Both the position numbers and the translations under genes were made by a program. From Lojkania enalia (Eukaryota > Ascomycota > Dothideomycetes > Pleosporales), in NCBI GenBank assembly GCA_010094045.1, contig ML986651.1, forward strand, positions 1 through 64,000: a stretch of DNA of 64,000 bases, in the 5' to 3' direction. The first letter of the stretch is position 1; each line of letters opens with the position of its first letter. The notes under the pieces are model-generated. The model was given only the letters and a program-made list of their open reading frames with translations, ran no database searches and was not told the DNA's origin. Positions 1 to 12,375 of this stretch are shown in pieces.

Positions 1-1720
1 TATCTAGCTAGAGTTAAAAATAATATAACTATTTAATACTAATAATATAATCCTAAATATTTAGATTTATAATAATAAATAGGTAGTTTTAGATAGTTCT
101 TCTATTAATTTATAGGTATAAATAGATATACTAATTAATTAGGGTTTAGATTTAGTTTTAAAAACCTTTAACAGTAATTTTAAAAGATAAGTACTATATT
201 AATATATATAGAACTTAGAAGAGTAATCTAACTACTATAGAATTAAGGAATAAGAAGCTTTAGGTACTAGTATTAATAAGGGCGTTTAGTTATATACTAA
301 CGCCTTTTAAATATAGAATAGTAGAAACTTAGAAATACTTTCCTCTAAATAAATATAATAAATCGATGTTTAATAAGTTATACTTACTTAAGCTTAGGAC
401 GGAGAGTTTTCCTAGGCGTCTCTATTTCCTACCTAAAAACTATCTAAATAGTACTTATTTACGTCTAAAAACTCTTCTTTCTTAATCTTTTCTTATTTAA
501 CCTCTATTTCTTATATTTTAAAGACTATATATTTGTTCGCGAAGTATTCTAGTTTACTATAATTATAGTAATTATTTAGAGTTATATACCTTTTAAGTAT
601 AAGAGTCTTACTAGATTATTAGAAAGCGATTATAGTAGAACGAGGTATTAATACTAGGGTAGATTAGGGTAGTATTAGATTATAGGTTACCTTAGATAAA
701 CTCTTAGAAATCTTCTAGTACTAATCTAAATTTACTTTAGCTATAATTTATAAGCTAACAGTTTATTCTAGAAGGTTAGAAATACTTCTTCTTTCTATAT
801 CGTAGGCTGTTAAATAGGCGACTATAACGTTAAAGGAGCCTTTTTATATAAACTTAAAGCTAAAGTTTAGTATTTTTAGACTAGAGAGAATCTTATCCTA
901 TAAGTAGAAGAACTACTTAGATTAGTATATAGATCCTCTAATAGTTATACTAATAAAGCGAGCTTTAAAAGTTAAGAATACTTTTCTCTTATTTATCTTT
1001 AGGACTTAAAACACCTATTATACCTCTATCTCTTTATTATCTATAATAAAATACGATTATAGAAGTAAAATTATTTCTTTAGTATTTTTAAACTAATACT
1101 AGTCCGATTTAGCTAGGTATTTTAGCTCTAGATACCTTTTTATAGTACTAAAGATATATTCCTATACTAATACTATATATATACTCTATTAGATAATAAT
1201 CTATATTAATTTTAAGTTAGTTTAGAATTAAAACTTATTATTATTTAAATATAGATTTACTACTATCTATAAAGCTTTTAATCTTAGGTATATATTTAGT
1301 AAGGTGGGCTTAAAAGGGCTTAGAAGTAGCTAAAAAGTTTCTTACTAGGGGAGTTATAAAAGTTTCTTAATATATTATTAGTTCTAATTTAGTAGTTTAT
1401 AAAGGTTAATTAGAACTAATAGTTTTCTATTATATTAAGCATGCGATCTTTTCTTATAAAATTATAATTTATTCTTTAAGAGTTAGTTTACTCTAATTTC
1501 CCTCTAAATTAAATAGGTTCTTTATTATAGGTCTTATAGAGAGGGGTCCGCCTATTATAGGGCCCCCTATAAGAGATAATAGTTATTCTATACGCGTAGA
1601 TAGAAGTTTACTCTTACTATAACTTACGCGTATATTAGTTCTAATATAAGAATTAGAAGGTAAATTATAGTTAGATATTAACAGTTACCTCTAATTCTAA
1701 TAGGTTATTAATAATCTTTA

Positions 1721-2262
1721 AGTTTCTACCTAGATATACTTTATACAGCTTTTCTAAAAGCAATTCTAATTATAGAAGATAGAAAGTTCTAAACCTAAAG
1801 ACTTTAATTAATAAAAAGTTTCTAAGATCCTATCTAGGTAATTAAATAATTTAATATAATAGTATATAAGTATTATAATCTAAACTAAATTAGGTATATT
1901 TTAGATTTAGATATAATTAAATAAATAATCCATATAATATTATTAAAGAGGCTATTACTAGTAGTATTAAATTCTTCTATATAATATAATAGCGTAGGTA
2001 AGATAATAGGTCTAAATACGGTATAAATCTACTTAGAGGTATATAGGAGTATATAAGGGATTAGAGACCTAAGAATTCTATTAACACCTATAGGCCTTAT
2101 ACAAAAGAATATAGAAGAACTACTAAGCTACTTATAAGGGAGTATACAACTATATATAGAAGGGAAAAGAGGCAGAACTAGAGGTAGAATAAGATAAGTA
2201 AAAAGCTTTAAGATAAGATTATATATAAAACTTTTTATAGAACGATTTCTTTATATTATTAT
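1721..2262 (+). repeat. Direct repeat, copy 1 (542 bp)
   Basis: It runs from agtttctacctagatatact to ttatattattat and matches 2281-2822 with a constant offset of 560 bases, so no net insertion or deletion. The differences I checked are C/T and G/A transitions. The two copies are separated by 18 bp. Confidence 0.85.
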
Positions 2263-2280
2263 AGTTATTAGTAGTTTCTA

Positions 2281-2822
2281 AGTTTTTACCTAGATATACT
2301 TTATACAGCTTTTCTAAAGGCAATTCTAATTATAGAGGATAAGAAGTTCTAAACTTAAAAGCTTTAGTTAATAGAAGGTTTCTAAAATTCTATCTAAATA
2401 ATTAAATAATTTAATATAGTAATATATAAATATTATAACCTAAACTAAATTAAGTATATTTTAGACTTTAATATAGTTAAATAAATAATCGATATAATAT
2501 TATTAAAGAGACTATTACTAGTAGTATTAAATTCTTCTATATAATATAATAGTATAGGTAAGATAATAGGTCTAAATATAGTATAAATCTACTTAGAGGT
2601 ATATAAAAGTATATAAGGGTTTAAGGACCTAAAAATTCTATTAATATTTATAGACCTTATATAAAAGGATATAGAAGACCTATTAAACTACTTATAAGAG
2701 AGTATACAACTATATATAGAAGAGAAAAGAGGTAGAGCTGGGGGTAAGATAAGATAAGTAAAAAGCTTTAAGATAAGGTTATATATAAAGCTTTTTATAG
2801 AACAATTTCTTTATATTATTAT
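2281..2822 (+). repeat. Direct repeat, copy 2 (542 bp)
   Basis: Second copy of 1721-2262, beginning agtttttacctagatatact. The near-tandem arrangement could be two LTR-like pieces collapsed together, or a tandem duplication later hit by RIP. No internal region remains between the copies. Confidence 0.85.
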
Positions 2823-4514
2823 AATATTTATAGTATTATATTTATATATCCGCGAGTTATACTTAACTTTATTATACTATTTATAGTACTTTTAAGTCGG
2901 CTGGCCTTTATTAATATACGCCTTCTTTCTACCCTTCTTTTTATTAGTATAAGTACTAAACTCTTTTAGAATAGTTAATTAAATACCTTCTTTAATTATT
3001 AGATTACTTTTCTTTTATATATACTTTCTTTTATACAATCGATATTATATAGTAGTTTTATTAGCTGCTTAAAGCTTAGTAATTTAAGTATATAATAGTA
3101 CGTTTTTATATATTATATATATAGTACCTTTTATAAACTATTTAAATATTTCTACTATTAAAGTAGATAAGCTATCTAGATACTTTTAAACTCTTAATTA
3201 AATATATATAGATTAAAACCTAAATTTAATAGAATTACTTAATATTTTTAATTTCTAAGGAGTATCTTTAATTATAAAAGATATTAGTATATATAGTTAA
3301 ATTTTAAGCTTTAATAGTATTATATCTAGATTAAATAGAACTAAACTAGCACCTTAAAAGCTACCTAAAATATTACTCTTTATAATTGCTATATTAAAAG
3401 CTGCTTTAAAGTAGAGTAAAATCTTAATTTTTATAATATAGTTAATATAACTATATATTAGCTACTTAACTTAACATCTATATATAGTCTTTAAAGGCGA
3501 GAAACAACCTATATCTAATAGCTATAGTAGATATAATAAATATAGAAGTATATAGAGAGTAATAATATTCTTTTTCTTATAGAGCTACCTAAATTTAAAT
3601 AAGTTGTAGTTTTTATAGCTATTAAGAATTAGTAATTAATATATACTAATAGTATAATCTTTTATATACACGTTAAAGTACTTTAACTACTTAATACTAA
3701 TATTATTTATCATCCAGCTATTATTAGTAACCTATATAGCCTAGGTTAGTAGAATATTATCTTCTTTATATTATATAGAGAGGTAGTAGGTGCTTATAAA
3801 GATAATAAAAGGTAGTATTACCTATCTTATTACGTTAATATTCTAGATAACTATAGTCTACTCGCGATTACCTGGCTAGAGCTACTTTAGTTAATTCCGT
3901 CTCTTAGAGCTAGTAACTACTACTCTTATCGATATCACGCCTATTATAAAGCTTAATTTGTTAAAGTTGTATGTATCTTTATTAATAATACTATACTTAG
4001 CCTTTATATTCTATATAAGGTAGAACCAGCCTCCTATAACCTTAGGATCCTTATATTTAGCTCTTAAATAGTTGTACTTTCAATTAAATTTAACCTTAAG
4101 CTTAGGCGTACGTTTAATAAAGTTCTCTACCTAGTTCTTTCTAACCTGGCTAGTAGAGCGCGCAGCTAGCAGTAAATTGGCTATATCTTAAACAGCAGCA
4201 AGCTGCGGCGGAAATCCTCTTATATCCAGATCTAGTATATGCTGAATAATTACCTACTCCTCAGTTTTACTGAGCTTTATTAAATTAGGCCGGCAATTGC
4301 GTTATGGAGCTGTTCCTCGCCTTCGTATACTAAGTGTACTTTAGGAGATATTATAGATTGATGCAACGCGACGCATAGTTAGTATCGCGTCTTGTTAAAG
4401 GGCTTAGAGTGCAAGCTGTATTCTAGCTTCTTTCTGAATTGATTCTGCAGTTGTTGGTTGTAGCATGATGCTGCAAAGTATAATTATCGCGATTTTGGTA
4501 GGGTCTTGGCATCA

Positions 4515-4546
4515 TGATCAGCTCGCTTGGGTGATCAGCTCGCTTG
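4515..4546 (+). repeat. Short tandem repeat
   Basis: The 15-mer tgatcagctcgcttg occurs twice, separated by two bases, in the transition zone between the AT-rich block and normal DNA. No function is apparent. Confidence 0.6.
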
Positions 4547-4779
4547 TGCAGTACGTTAATACTAAAATAATAGCCTTAAACACGATACAGCGCGTTAATA
4601 GGCTTATAAAGTACAGAATTTGAACGTAATACTGATAGCTGAGTGCCCAAAAAAATTGTTGGTGAACGATAAAGATAAGGATATCGCGATATTACGACAC
4701 TAAATAAAAAGGAGCGATATCGATCGCGATATATAAATTGAGTTGCAGATATTTTAGTACAGTAGCCGGGCTCATAACT

Positions 4780-4999
4780 GTGGCGAGAGGCGAATCTTGT
4801 CTTAGGGAGGGAGATGAGGAGCTGAACTGGTTGATTGAGGATGGCCAGCAGGCCATATTTATGTATATAAGGAAGGGTATATCAGCTGATATCCAGCGTG
4901 ATTTGATATCGTGCGACGGTATCCGATACAACCTACAACTGGATAACTTGCTCCCGTACGGTAGTAGGAAATCGTACTCAGTAGACTCGCCAAATCCCT
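4780..4999. repeat. Dispersed repeat, copy A
   Basis: Shares a long near-identical stretch with 52254-52425 in the same orientation, including aatcttgtcttagggaggga and the palindromic core atatcagctgatat. Differences are largely C/T and G/A transitions. Copy B lacks about 45 bases that copy A has near 4933-4977, after which both resume with a shared gact/cgcc-rich segment. The minus strand of each copy has a short open frame with the shared peptide WISADIP, but I do not believe this is a real gene. Probably a small or truncated mobile element; class unknown. Confidence 0.8.
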
Positions 5000-5276
5000 A
5001 TCACAATGCTTGTTTCAGAAATCCAAAGTCAAAAAGGGCAATTGTTCTAAAGTAGGCTAAATGGCGCCATGCTAGGCGGTGAGCAATTCTGCCGTTCTTG
5101 AAGCCATTTATGATTAGATTAGTAAATCGCCGAAGAAGAGACCTGCAACCGCCAAGACATGGCCAGCTAACGACCGTGCCTTCTATCCGCTCAGTCATCG
5201 CCAACTTCACGGCTTCAAATCTTAAAAGCTTATAGTATCTTAATCAAATGGCATACGACAATTAGTGTGGTCCTCC

Positions 5277-6973
5277 ATGAAGAAAGCAGATCACAATTGT
5301 TGGACGTGTAAAGGTGCCACGAAGAACCCGTATCCTTCTGCATCTGCGGCACACTCACATAGCAAATAGAACGGAAGGTTGGATGTGATCGGACGCTTCC
5401 GGAATGTGCCAACTGTAAAAGAGCGAATCGACACTGCCAAGGTTATGCGCTGAAGCTCGCTTGGCCCGACAAGATCGATGGGAGACGGAAACAGAAGAAA
5501 TATCAGGCGGATCCGGGGCGCTCGACGAAGGATTACGTAACGCAGGATGGTAAGCTTGTGTTTTTGAATACGACATTAGATGATTTGAGCGGGAGAAAGA
5601 TTGATGTCCAGGACTTTACAAAGCTAGAAAAGGTATTTAGCAGTTTGGTTATTTCGCCTGCGATATCCGCTATGACTGGCGTGACGGATAATGATGGCTT
5701 ATTATTATCATACTGTAGGTTGCAAGTATAGCTTACTAGAAGGACATGCTGATATTGTGGCTAGATGACAATGTGCTAGCTCGCATGATTACTACGATTG
5801 ATGATGACACCAATGGCTTTCGACGTAGTCTCATTCCTATGGCGCTATCATCTTCTGACCCGGCATCAAGAAGCTTGCTACAAGCAACATTAGCATTATC
5901 TTCGTTTCACCTTGGAAGAAATGAAGATGCTCTGCGACACAAGGTTAAGGCCCTCAAGTCGCTGTCAAGTTCATTTCAGAACGGAAATAGCTCGAAGCTT
6001 TCACAATTCGCGGCCTGTATGATGTTGTGCGTATACAGTGTAAGTAGCGCTAAAACCCTGCCTTTTATGGCTAGCAATTGATGGGATTACAGGTGTTTGA
6101 CGCGTCAGATACTACCTGGTATCTACACTTGCAGGGCGCAAAGACGATTACTGCGGAACTGTCCAATGAGTTAGCTAACCCATCTTTTGACTTCTTCTCT
6201 AATTGGTTTGCGTACCATGATACTTTCAGTAATTATAGCCACTCCGAAAACCCGCTAGGCGGGAAGCTCAATATCACACTACCAGAGAACAACCTTAAGA
6301 CACGCAAGGTATGCCAAATAGTTCTCTCTCGGCCACAATACCTAACTCAGCTTAATCTAACTCTCTCAAGATTGTCGGCTCTCTAGGTTGTTCCCCGGAG
6401 CTCCTAGGTTTTATATCAGCCATAAACCAACTCCGAACCTTCAGTCCTGAAAACCCGTATACCCTCTCACAACCGCCACCCCAAATAGCAACCCTCACAA
6501 CAACCATCCGCGACCGTCTCATAAACCTCTCGCAGGAGATCCACGTCAGCGTCGGTGAAACCGTGGGCACAATAGACCATAGCCGTATAACTCTAACCGC
6601 CGAATTCTATCGCATAGCCGCCCTCCTTTACCTCTACCAGACGTACCCCCCCCTGGCGATCCCCTCACCATCGTTGATCCAAGATCTCGTCAACGCCGGT
6701 TTCGCCATTGTCGATCAAATGCAAGTATGCACTTCTCCGTGGCCGCTATTCATCGTGGCGTGTAGCGTGACTACGGACGTAGATCGAGTGAGGGTGCTGG
6801 GCATCCTGGACAAGATGAGCGAGATGAGGCGGATTGGCAATTATGAGATTATCAAGGGGTTGATTGTTGCGGTGTGGAAGCAGCAGGATCTAGGGGCCGA
6901 TGAGAAGAATCCGGGAACGGTGGATTGGAGGGGGTTGATGGATCCGGGGTCGAGCGTGCCGTCGTTTATCTGA
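5277..6973 (+). CDS. Zn2Cys6 transcription factor with fungal-specific domain
   Basis: Likely a sequence-specific nuclear regulator. Exons by eye: 5277-5313, 5370-5632, 5740-6039, 6093-6308, 6371-6973; the total is exactly 473 codons (472 aa). The binuclear zinc cluster is complete once the first 56-nt intron is removed: Cys8, 11, 18, 25, 28 and 35 with spacing C-x2-C-x6-C-x6-C-x2-C-x6-C, followed by a linker with QGYALKLAWP. The rest resembles the Fungal_trans_2 type regulatory region (alpha-helical, with SLLQATLALSSFHLG). The start is the only ATG in frame after an upstream stop and lies just seven residues before the first Cys, which is short, so an upstream exon is possible. It borders the RIP-like block. 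Target genes cannot be inferred; no biosynthetic cluster lies beside it. Confidence 0.8.
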
Positions 6974-8212
6974 TGAAAAGGGGAAATGTGGCGGGATCTG
7001 TGGGCATGCGGTGTGGGATTATGGTGCGGAGATCGTCTTCTTGCGGTTATAATTGGTGTTCGGTATCAAGTGTTGGAATTCACAATTGCAATCTTACGGC
7101 GGACGATCGTATCGACGATCTATGCACCGGCACCCTTTGATGTGCTGTGAGTTGATCTCTAGGATTTTTGTCGATCGGAAATGCGACCTCTCAGTCTTCT
7201 GTCCAGCAATAGGCATACGATTCTTCGATGGTATCGGGAGAGGCGGCTTTGGGAATGGATTCCGACGGCCAATCGTGTTTTGACTATGAATCTTTCGATT
7301 CGGTCTCGATAATTGGGAGGTTTTGCTCTCATTGGATGAGGCATATTTTCTCTATTTGGATCGAAGATATCAAGCCTCTTTCATCAATGATGATCTGTTA
7401 GCGAAACACTCGACACGTATATCCCCCGAACGTACTGTCAAAAAGGGTCCCAACATGGCGACAAGCGACATCACATCATCCATCCAATGTTCACTACTAA
7501 TTTTCGTTGTTGGAAGTTACGTAGTGTGCTAGGACGTTACAATATCATTCCTGTGTTTCCATAGCTTGAACGAATACTCTTTTCATTCCTTCCTAGCGCT
7601 CGATATCAGCCGGCCTTAAAAGAGATGCCGTCGGCCAAGCACAGTGGCCATTTGGGACGTAGCCAGCACCATATGTGGCTTGGTACGATCGCAAAGTATT
7701 TCCTTCCCCTTAGCGTGCGGCAAGTTGATTGGCCGGGCCGCATTGTATTTCCTCATGACCCAGGGGCTAAGACGATGGACGCATACAGGCTGTATCAGTG
7801 GAAATGGTAAGCTTACTCCATTCAATGACTTTATTTTTTCATTAGTATTTGGTTCTTTAAGCGATTATGTTTTCGTAGGGTTATTAGTCATTTAGAGATC
7901 GCTTCTTGCTGTTGGGGAGAGTGGAGGTTCGAGCGGGTAGATTCATCCGATGCGCTGATTTTTAGAGCGTTGGGGTATTGGTCTAACCATATTGAAAAGG
8001 GGTTAGGTGTGTGCACGTATCACTTGTTCGCCGCAATATCTACATCACTTCCTATCAATCAATTTCAGAAGTACGATTCGTATTCTCCCACTCCAAGGCA
8101 CTCTCTACTCTCGTGAACGGTAGCTTCGCAGCACCGCCCTGCCGCAAAGTCATTCGCTCTACCATTACAACAGCAATGAGAAGCTAATAATAAAAATTCT
8201 ATCCTGGCTATC
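6974..8212. other. Intergenic, convergent 3' ends
   Basis: This 1.2 kb lies between the ends of the zinc-cluster gene (+) and SEA4 (-). Only short frames are present, with no recognisable protein, RNA gene or repeat. It presumably holds both 3' UTRs. Confidence 0.5.
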
Positions 8213-11145
8213 CTACTTCAAGAGCCCACACATACACTGGCAATCCGGCACCGGACACATCGCATGCCTTGCAAACCAATCTCTTGCATGATGCCCATGG
8301 AAGCCATGGGTGCACGTCATACAAAACACCATTAATCTCGCCTCGAAATCTTCCTCCTTTAGCGTTTGCGCCGCCCCAGGTTTACTCGGATCCGTACTCC
8401 CCAACCACATCATGCAAAGCCCACATCTTGGCATCTGCGCATTGCAGTTCGGGCAGGCGAGATTTGGCGATGATACCATACCTCTCAGCGGTCCGGTGCG
8501 GAGTCGTGGACCGGAATGTTTGGGCGTGGTGACCGGAGTAAGGTATTGACGGGAGGTTTTGGGGTCTTTACGAAGGGCTAGGTTTTGCTGGCAATTCGGG
8601 CACCTAATTGCTAAGGATGGGGATGAAGGCTTATTAGTGCTTCTCCCTTCTCGTGTTACAGCGAGGAGATTGTGCTCTTTAATGTAACGTGTGCGTTCGA
8701 GGAAAGTGCGCCAAGTTTGCATTTGATTGAGGTAGATGTCCTTCCAAAGGGGCCAGCGGGTGTCTTGGATGTAGAGGGGACAGGCCCGGGAGAGAATTAG
8801 GACGGCGGATTGAATATCGCCAAATTTGGCGATATAGCGTTCGAAAAGGTCCATTGCACGATCCGTAAGACCGGTTAGGAGAAGGCCCTCGATGTTGCCG
8901 TACGCGATCGTTTCGGCCGCTGTAAGTTGGAGGAAGTGAGTGAGCTTTTCGTCGCTAAGATATTTTAGTGCAATTCCGACACGATCTGTTAAAGAGAGTT
9001 GTGTCATTTCAACAACACTGTACCAGTCGCCGCTTATGAAGTATGCGAGAAGTCCTTTGAGGTATGGGTCTTCGGTTGTATCGGCCATCCATGCACACAT
9101 GCTGCGCTGATCTTCGCTGGCGTAGTCGCAAGCTATAATGGCACCTAGTCCAATATTCTGGACCCTTTTTTGCTGTATCGTCTCTTTGAGAAGGTCGAGG
9201 GCTACATCTTTGGAGCCTTGAAAGACGGCAAGGACAATCGCCTTGTAATATTGTCCTTTATCTATCAGGGTTGAGCACCTCTCCCGCAGCCCTATCTTGG
9301 ATAGGTTCCACCCGCAGAGTGAGAGACACAGCTGGCGGTTCTCCGGATAGTGTGTTTGGATACTGGAGAAGGGCGGGAACTCCTTATTCTGACATATTTC
9401 CTGCACCGCCTCGACAAAAATTCCCTCTGAAGTTTTGGCGTCAGGATCAATAAGGCGCTGATCGTACATGGTGAGTTTGTTGGCCCAAATAGCGGCAACG
9501 CCAAGATATTTTAGGTCAAGCCCACCTCCCACCATGCCATCGTCAAAAGCGTGCGAGTCCATTCTTTCCACCATGTTCCAGGCCTCGACTAGCCAAGGAT
9601 CGTTTGAGACAATTTCTTTATTCCTGCGACAATCTAAACTATAACCCTCTTGACATCGTCGCTTCTGTGTTTGCAGGGTCTTTAGGTAATCTGGTAACGG
9701 AATTTTAACCTCTGGATAAGCTAATGTCAACAAGTCTTCGTGCATTTGGCTGCTAGTCTCTATCGCAGATTGTAGGGGAATATTACGATGTGGATGGTCA
9801 ATAGTTAGCTTGTCCAGCCTCCCAGAGAGACTATCCTTTGGATCTGGGCTGATATGGTGTTTTTCGCTCAAACTCTTGTTCTGCAGCTTGATGAGATCTT
9901 CGGCGATAGTGCCTAGACTCGAGCTTGGTTTAACTATGATGGATTTATTACGAAATATCTCCTCTTGGGGAGTTACATTAATTCGAGGCGCTGTAGGCGG
10001 AGCCTTCATAACCTCGACATGTCTATCTGGGTAGAGCATGAGGGCACATTGCCCGGTCAATGGGTTACCAGCGGTCATGAAATCGTAGGCAACCACACGA
10101 GAGTGTTCCTCTTGGCGATGTTGCTCGTCATACCACGGATAAGTTAAGTTGTGGGATACCTTGGTGTAGTGCGATGAGATCCATGACTGGGCGCTAGGTC
10201 CGGAGATCTGCGACTGGTGCAGCTCTGCTTTGTGTGAATGTTGTGCTAGTTCCACAATTTTTAATTCACCGGTATTGGCCAAAACGCCAAAGGTTGATCT
10301 CTTAGTGCCGCAATATCGCAGACTCCAGATAGTAGCAGATTGGCTGTTGTCCACGATAGGTCGGAACTCAAGCACAGCGCCTGAGCTCGCTGGATCACTT
10401 GAACTTCTTTGCTTTACAAAGCGCTGGTCCCAAACAGTCACTGTGGGGTCACCTGTGGAGCCAGCGGAGACAAAGTAGTTCTCATCAAGTGGGTCAATAG
10501 CGATATTGTGCACCTGTCGAGTCGGGTACTGAGCAACGCCGGATGTACCAGAGTCTATGTAATCAGATATATTGGCTTTCATACGATCAAATAAGGCTTA
10601 CCTCTTAGATCGTAGATTCGAATACACTGCCTCGAAACACCAGCAACTAAGGTATCTGGCTGACTTGAAAAGAACTTGATACTAGAAATCGCCTCCGAAC
10701 TCGCTAGTTTCTTGTACGGCTCCGAATTTGAAGATAAATTCGACACATTCAGATCGTATATATTCAAGCACACATCGTTCCGTACTCGGTCCAGGCCGGT
10801 CGCAAGAAAGTTTTTGGCGCTGAAGGCTATCGAATTACATTTCCTCTGATGTTTTATGGGGAAGGCGTGAAGGTGACCCGACTGTGGATGATCGGCATCT
10901 ACACGGACAAGGATTGCTTCCCCTGATGTTGAACCAACCCCAACAATATCTTCATCCTGTTTGGACCAGTCGAAGGCGGTATAGTTCGGGAGCTTGTCGC
11001 GAAGACATAATTGCTTGTAATTCACCTTGCTCTTTTCTATACTCTCAATCTGACAAAGTCGCAAGCGGTTCCCAGCTACATCAATTATGAGGAATTGAGG
11101 TCTTTGCTGGGTCGAATGGGGAGACCATCGAATTGCTGCTTCCAT
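8213..11145 (-). CDS. SEA complex/GATOR2 subunit SEA4 (MIOS homologue)
   Basis: Component of the vacuole-associated SEA/GATOR2 complex, which relays amino-acid status to TORC1. Two exons: 10602-11145 and 8213-10554, with a 47-nt intron 10555-10601. The join gives YDLRD-SGTSG and an exact 962-codon frame (961 aa). The N-terminal third contains WD40-type repeats (for example IRIYDLR and a later TVWDQR). The middle is helical. The C-terminus carries the diagnostic Cys/His zinc module: CPNCQQ, CPNCNAQMPRCGLCMMWLG, then FCMTCTHGFHGHH and a terminal CPVPDCQCMCGLLK. This order of propeller, helical stack and zinc-ribbon/RING-like end is typical of Mio/SEA4. It is divergent from EFG1 with 305 bp between the starts. 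Confidence 0.9.
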
Positions 11146-11450
11146 GGTTCGTTCACAAAAGAGTATGTTAGGGACGGTGATTATGAAGTCGTGTTGGGTA
11201 TTCTCAATGTAAGAAAGGTAGCAGGAGCGCGAGTATCAAATGACTAATAGTATCTCCCATTTTCTGATATGCAAGAGGCTAAACCGACCTTGATGCTAGT
11301 CCTATGAGGTGATTTGGGCGCATGTGATGAATAGGCTTGTGTTCGTGACATGGCTTGGCAATGTGGTCAGAGCGAAAGGCAGCAGAAATCTCGCACTAAG
11401 GCTCAAGCCGACAAAATTCACCTGATCAACTTTCCACAGAACACCGAAAC
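11146..11450. promoter_or_regulatory. Shared divergent promoter, SEA4/EFG1
   Basis: A 305-bp region between two start codons facing away from each other, so both promoters must lie here or overlap the leaders. No clear TATA box or known binding site was recognised. Confidence 0.5.
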
Positions 11451-12375
11451 ATGTCGCACAAGCGCAAGGCCACCAAACTGCCGGATTGTAACAATGAAAT
11501 ACGAGGAAGGTCAAAAAAGGGTCTGCCGGCTTTCAATCTAGATGGGAGTCGACACAAGCGGGGAGAAAATAAGTGGTCGCATACTACCACCAACGAACCA
11601 ATGGCCGATAGCACCAGTGGTTTGAGAAGTCGCATACGGGATCTGAGACGCCTATTAGAGCATGTGGACAACCAGCCAAAGTACCAAATGCCAGCTGACG
11701 TGCGTATCGAACGAGAACGAGAATTGGAAGCTTGTGAGCATGTGTTGGCGGAGAAGATGGCTACCGCGCGGGAAGCAGAGCACAGGAGGAAGATGATCAG
11801 CAAATACCATCAAGTGCGATTTTTTGGTAGGCATGCGTCTTTCCAAATGCGCTGGTTTGTAGTGCTAATTCCACGCAGACCGCCAGAGAGCTACCCGTAC
11901 ATTGAAGAGGCTCAAGCGAGAACTCTCGACTTTAGAAGACCGCTCAAAGAAGGCAGAATTGCAACCAAAGATACACGATGCCGAAGTGGATGTCAACTAT
12001 GCGCAATACTATCCTCTGTTGAAGCCTTATTCTTCCCTATATCCGAAATCAAAACGAGAGACGAGGAATTCAGAGGAGCTCGGAGGGGAAGAAATATCAA
12101 ACCCGAAGGCAAAGGGAGACACTGGCAGCCCGAAGGGCGATTATGAGATATGGAAGGCTATTGAGCGAGCGATGGAAGAAGGGACATTAGATGCTCTGCG
12201 CAATAGTGAAGCCAGCATAGCAGCCGTGGAACCCAAATGCAAGTGGTCTGTTGGAACGAAGAAGGGTGGTAAGAAAAAAACTCGGTCTGGCGTCGTGCAA
12301 CAAATGGCGAAGGACATAAAGGCAACAGCATCACGAAAAGAGGACGACGAGAGCGACGGTGGCTTCTTCGAGTGA
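11451..12375 (+). CDS. rRNA-processing protein EFG1
   Basis: Nucleolar protein needed for early 18S pre-rRNA processing in yeast (family knowledge). Exons 11451-11826 and 11879-12375 with a 52-nt intron; total 291 codons (290 aa). The join restores the family signature KYHQVRFFDRQRATRTLKRL. The N-terminus is basic (MSHKRKATK). A helical region with RSRIRDLRRLLEH precedes the signature. After it come the LKRELSTLE helix and a tract with VDVNYAQYYPLLKPYSSLYP, characteristic of Efg1. The tail is lysine-rich then acidic (KKGGKKK ... EDDESDGGFFE), as is common in nucleolar factors. Unspliced, the gene looks like two overlapping frames. Confidence 0.88.

Larger units (their letters stand above)
1..4500. 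repeat. AT-rich RIP-like block without genes
   Basis: The sequence is dominated by TA, TTA and ATA steps, with very few CpG and many stop codons in all frames, so no open frame of note exists. This pattern is what repeat-induced point mutation (CpA to TpA) leaves in transposon DNA of filamentous ascomycetes. It is strongest up to about 4,140 and fades by about 4,500, where ordinary base composition begins. A direct duplication lies inside (1721-2262 and 2281-2822). The original element cannot be named; no transposase or reverse transcriptase motif survives that I can read. The RIP reading is inference from composition and from transition-only differences between the two copies. Confidence 0.8.

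Noticed and set aside
4692..4931. Minus-strand frame sharing WISADIP with one at 52116-52427
   Set aside because: The similarity comes from the dispersed repeat at the DNA level; the frames differ by indels and are very short, so no protein is claimed.
6974..8212. Several 60-80 codon frames after the zinc-cluster gene
   Set aside because: Overlapping phases, no ATG context or family match; convergent 3' sequence.
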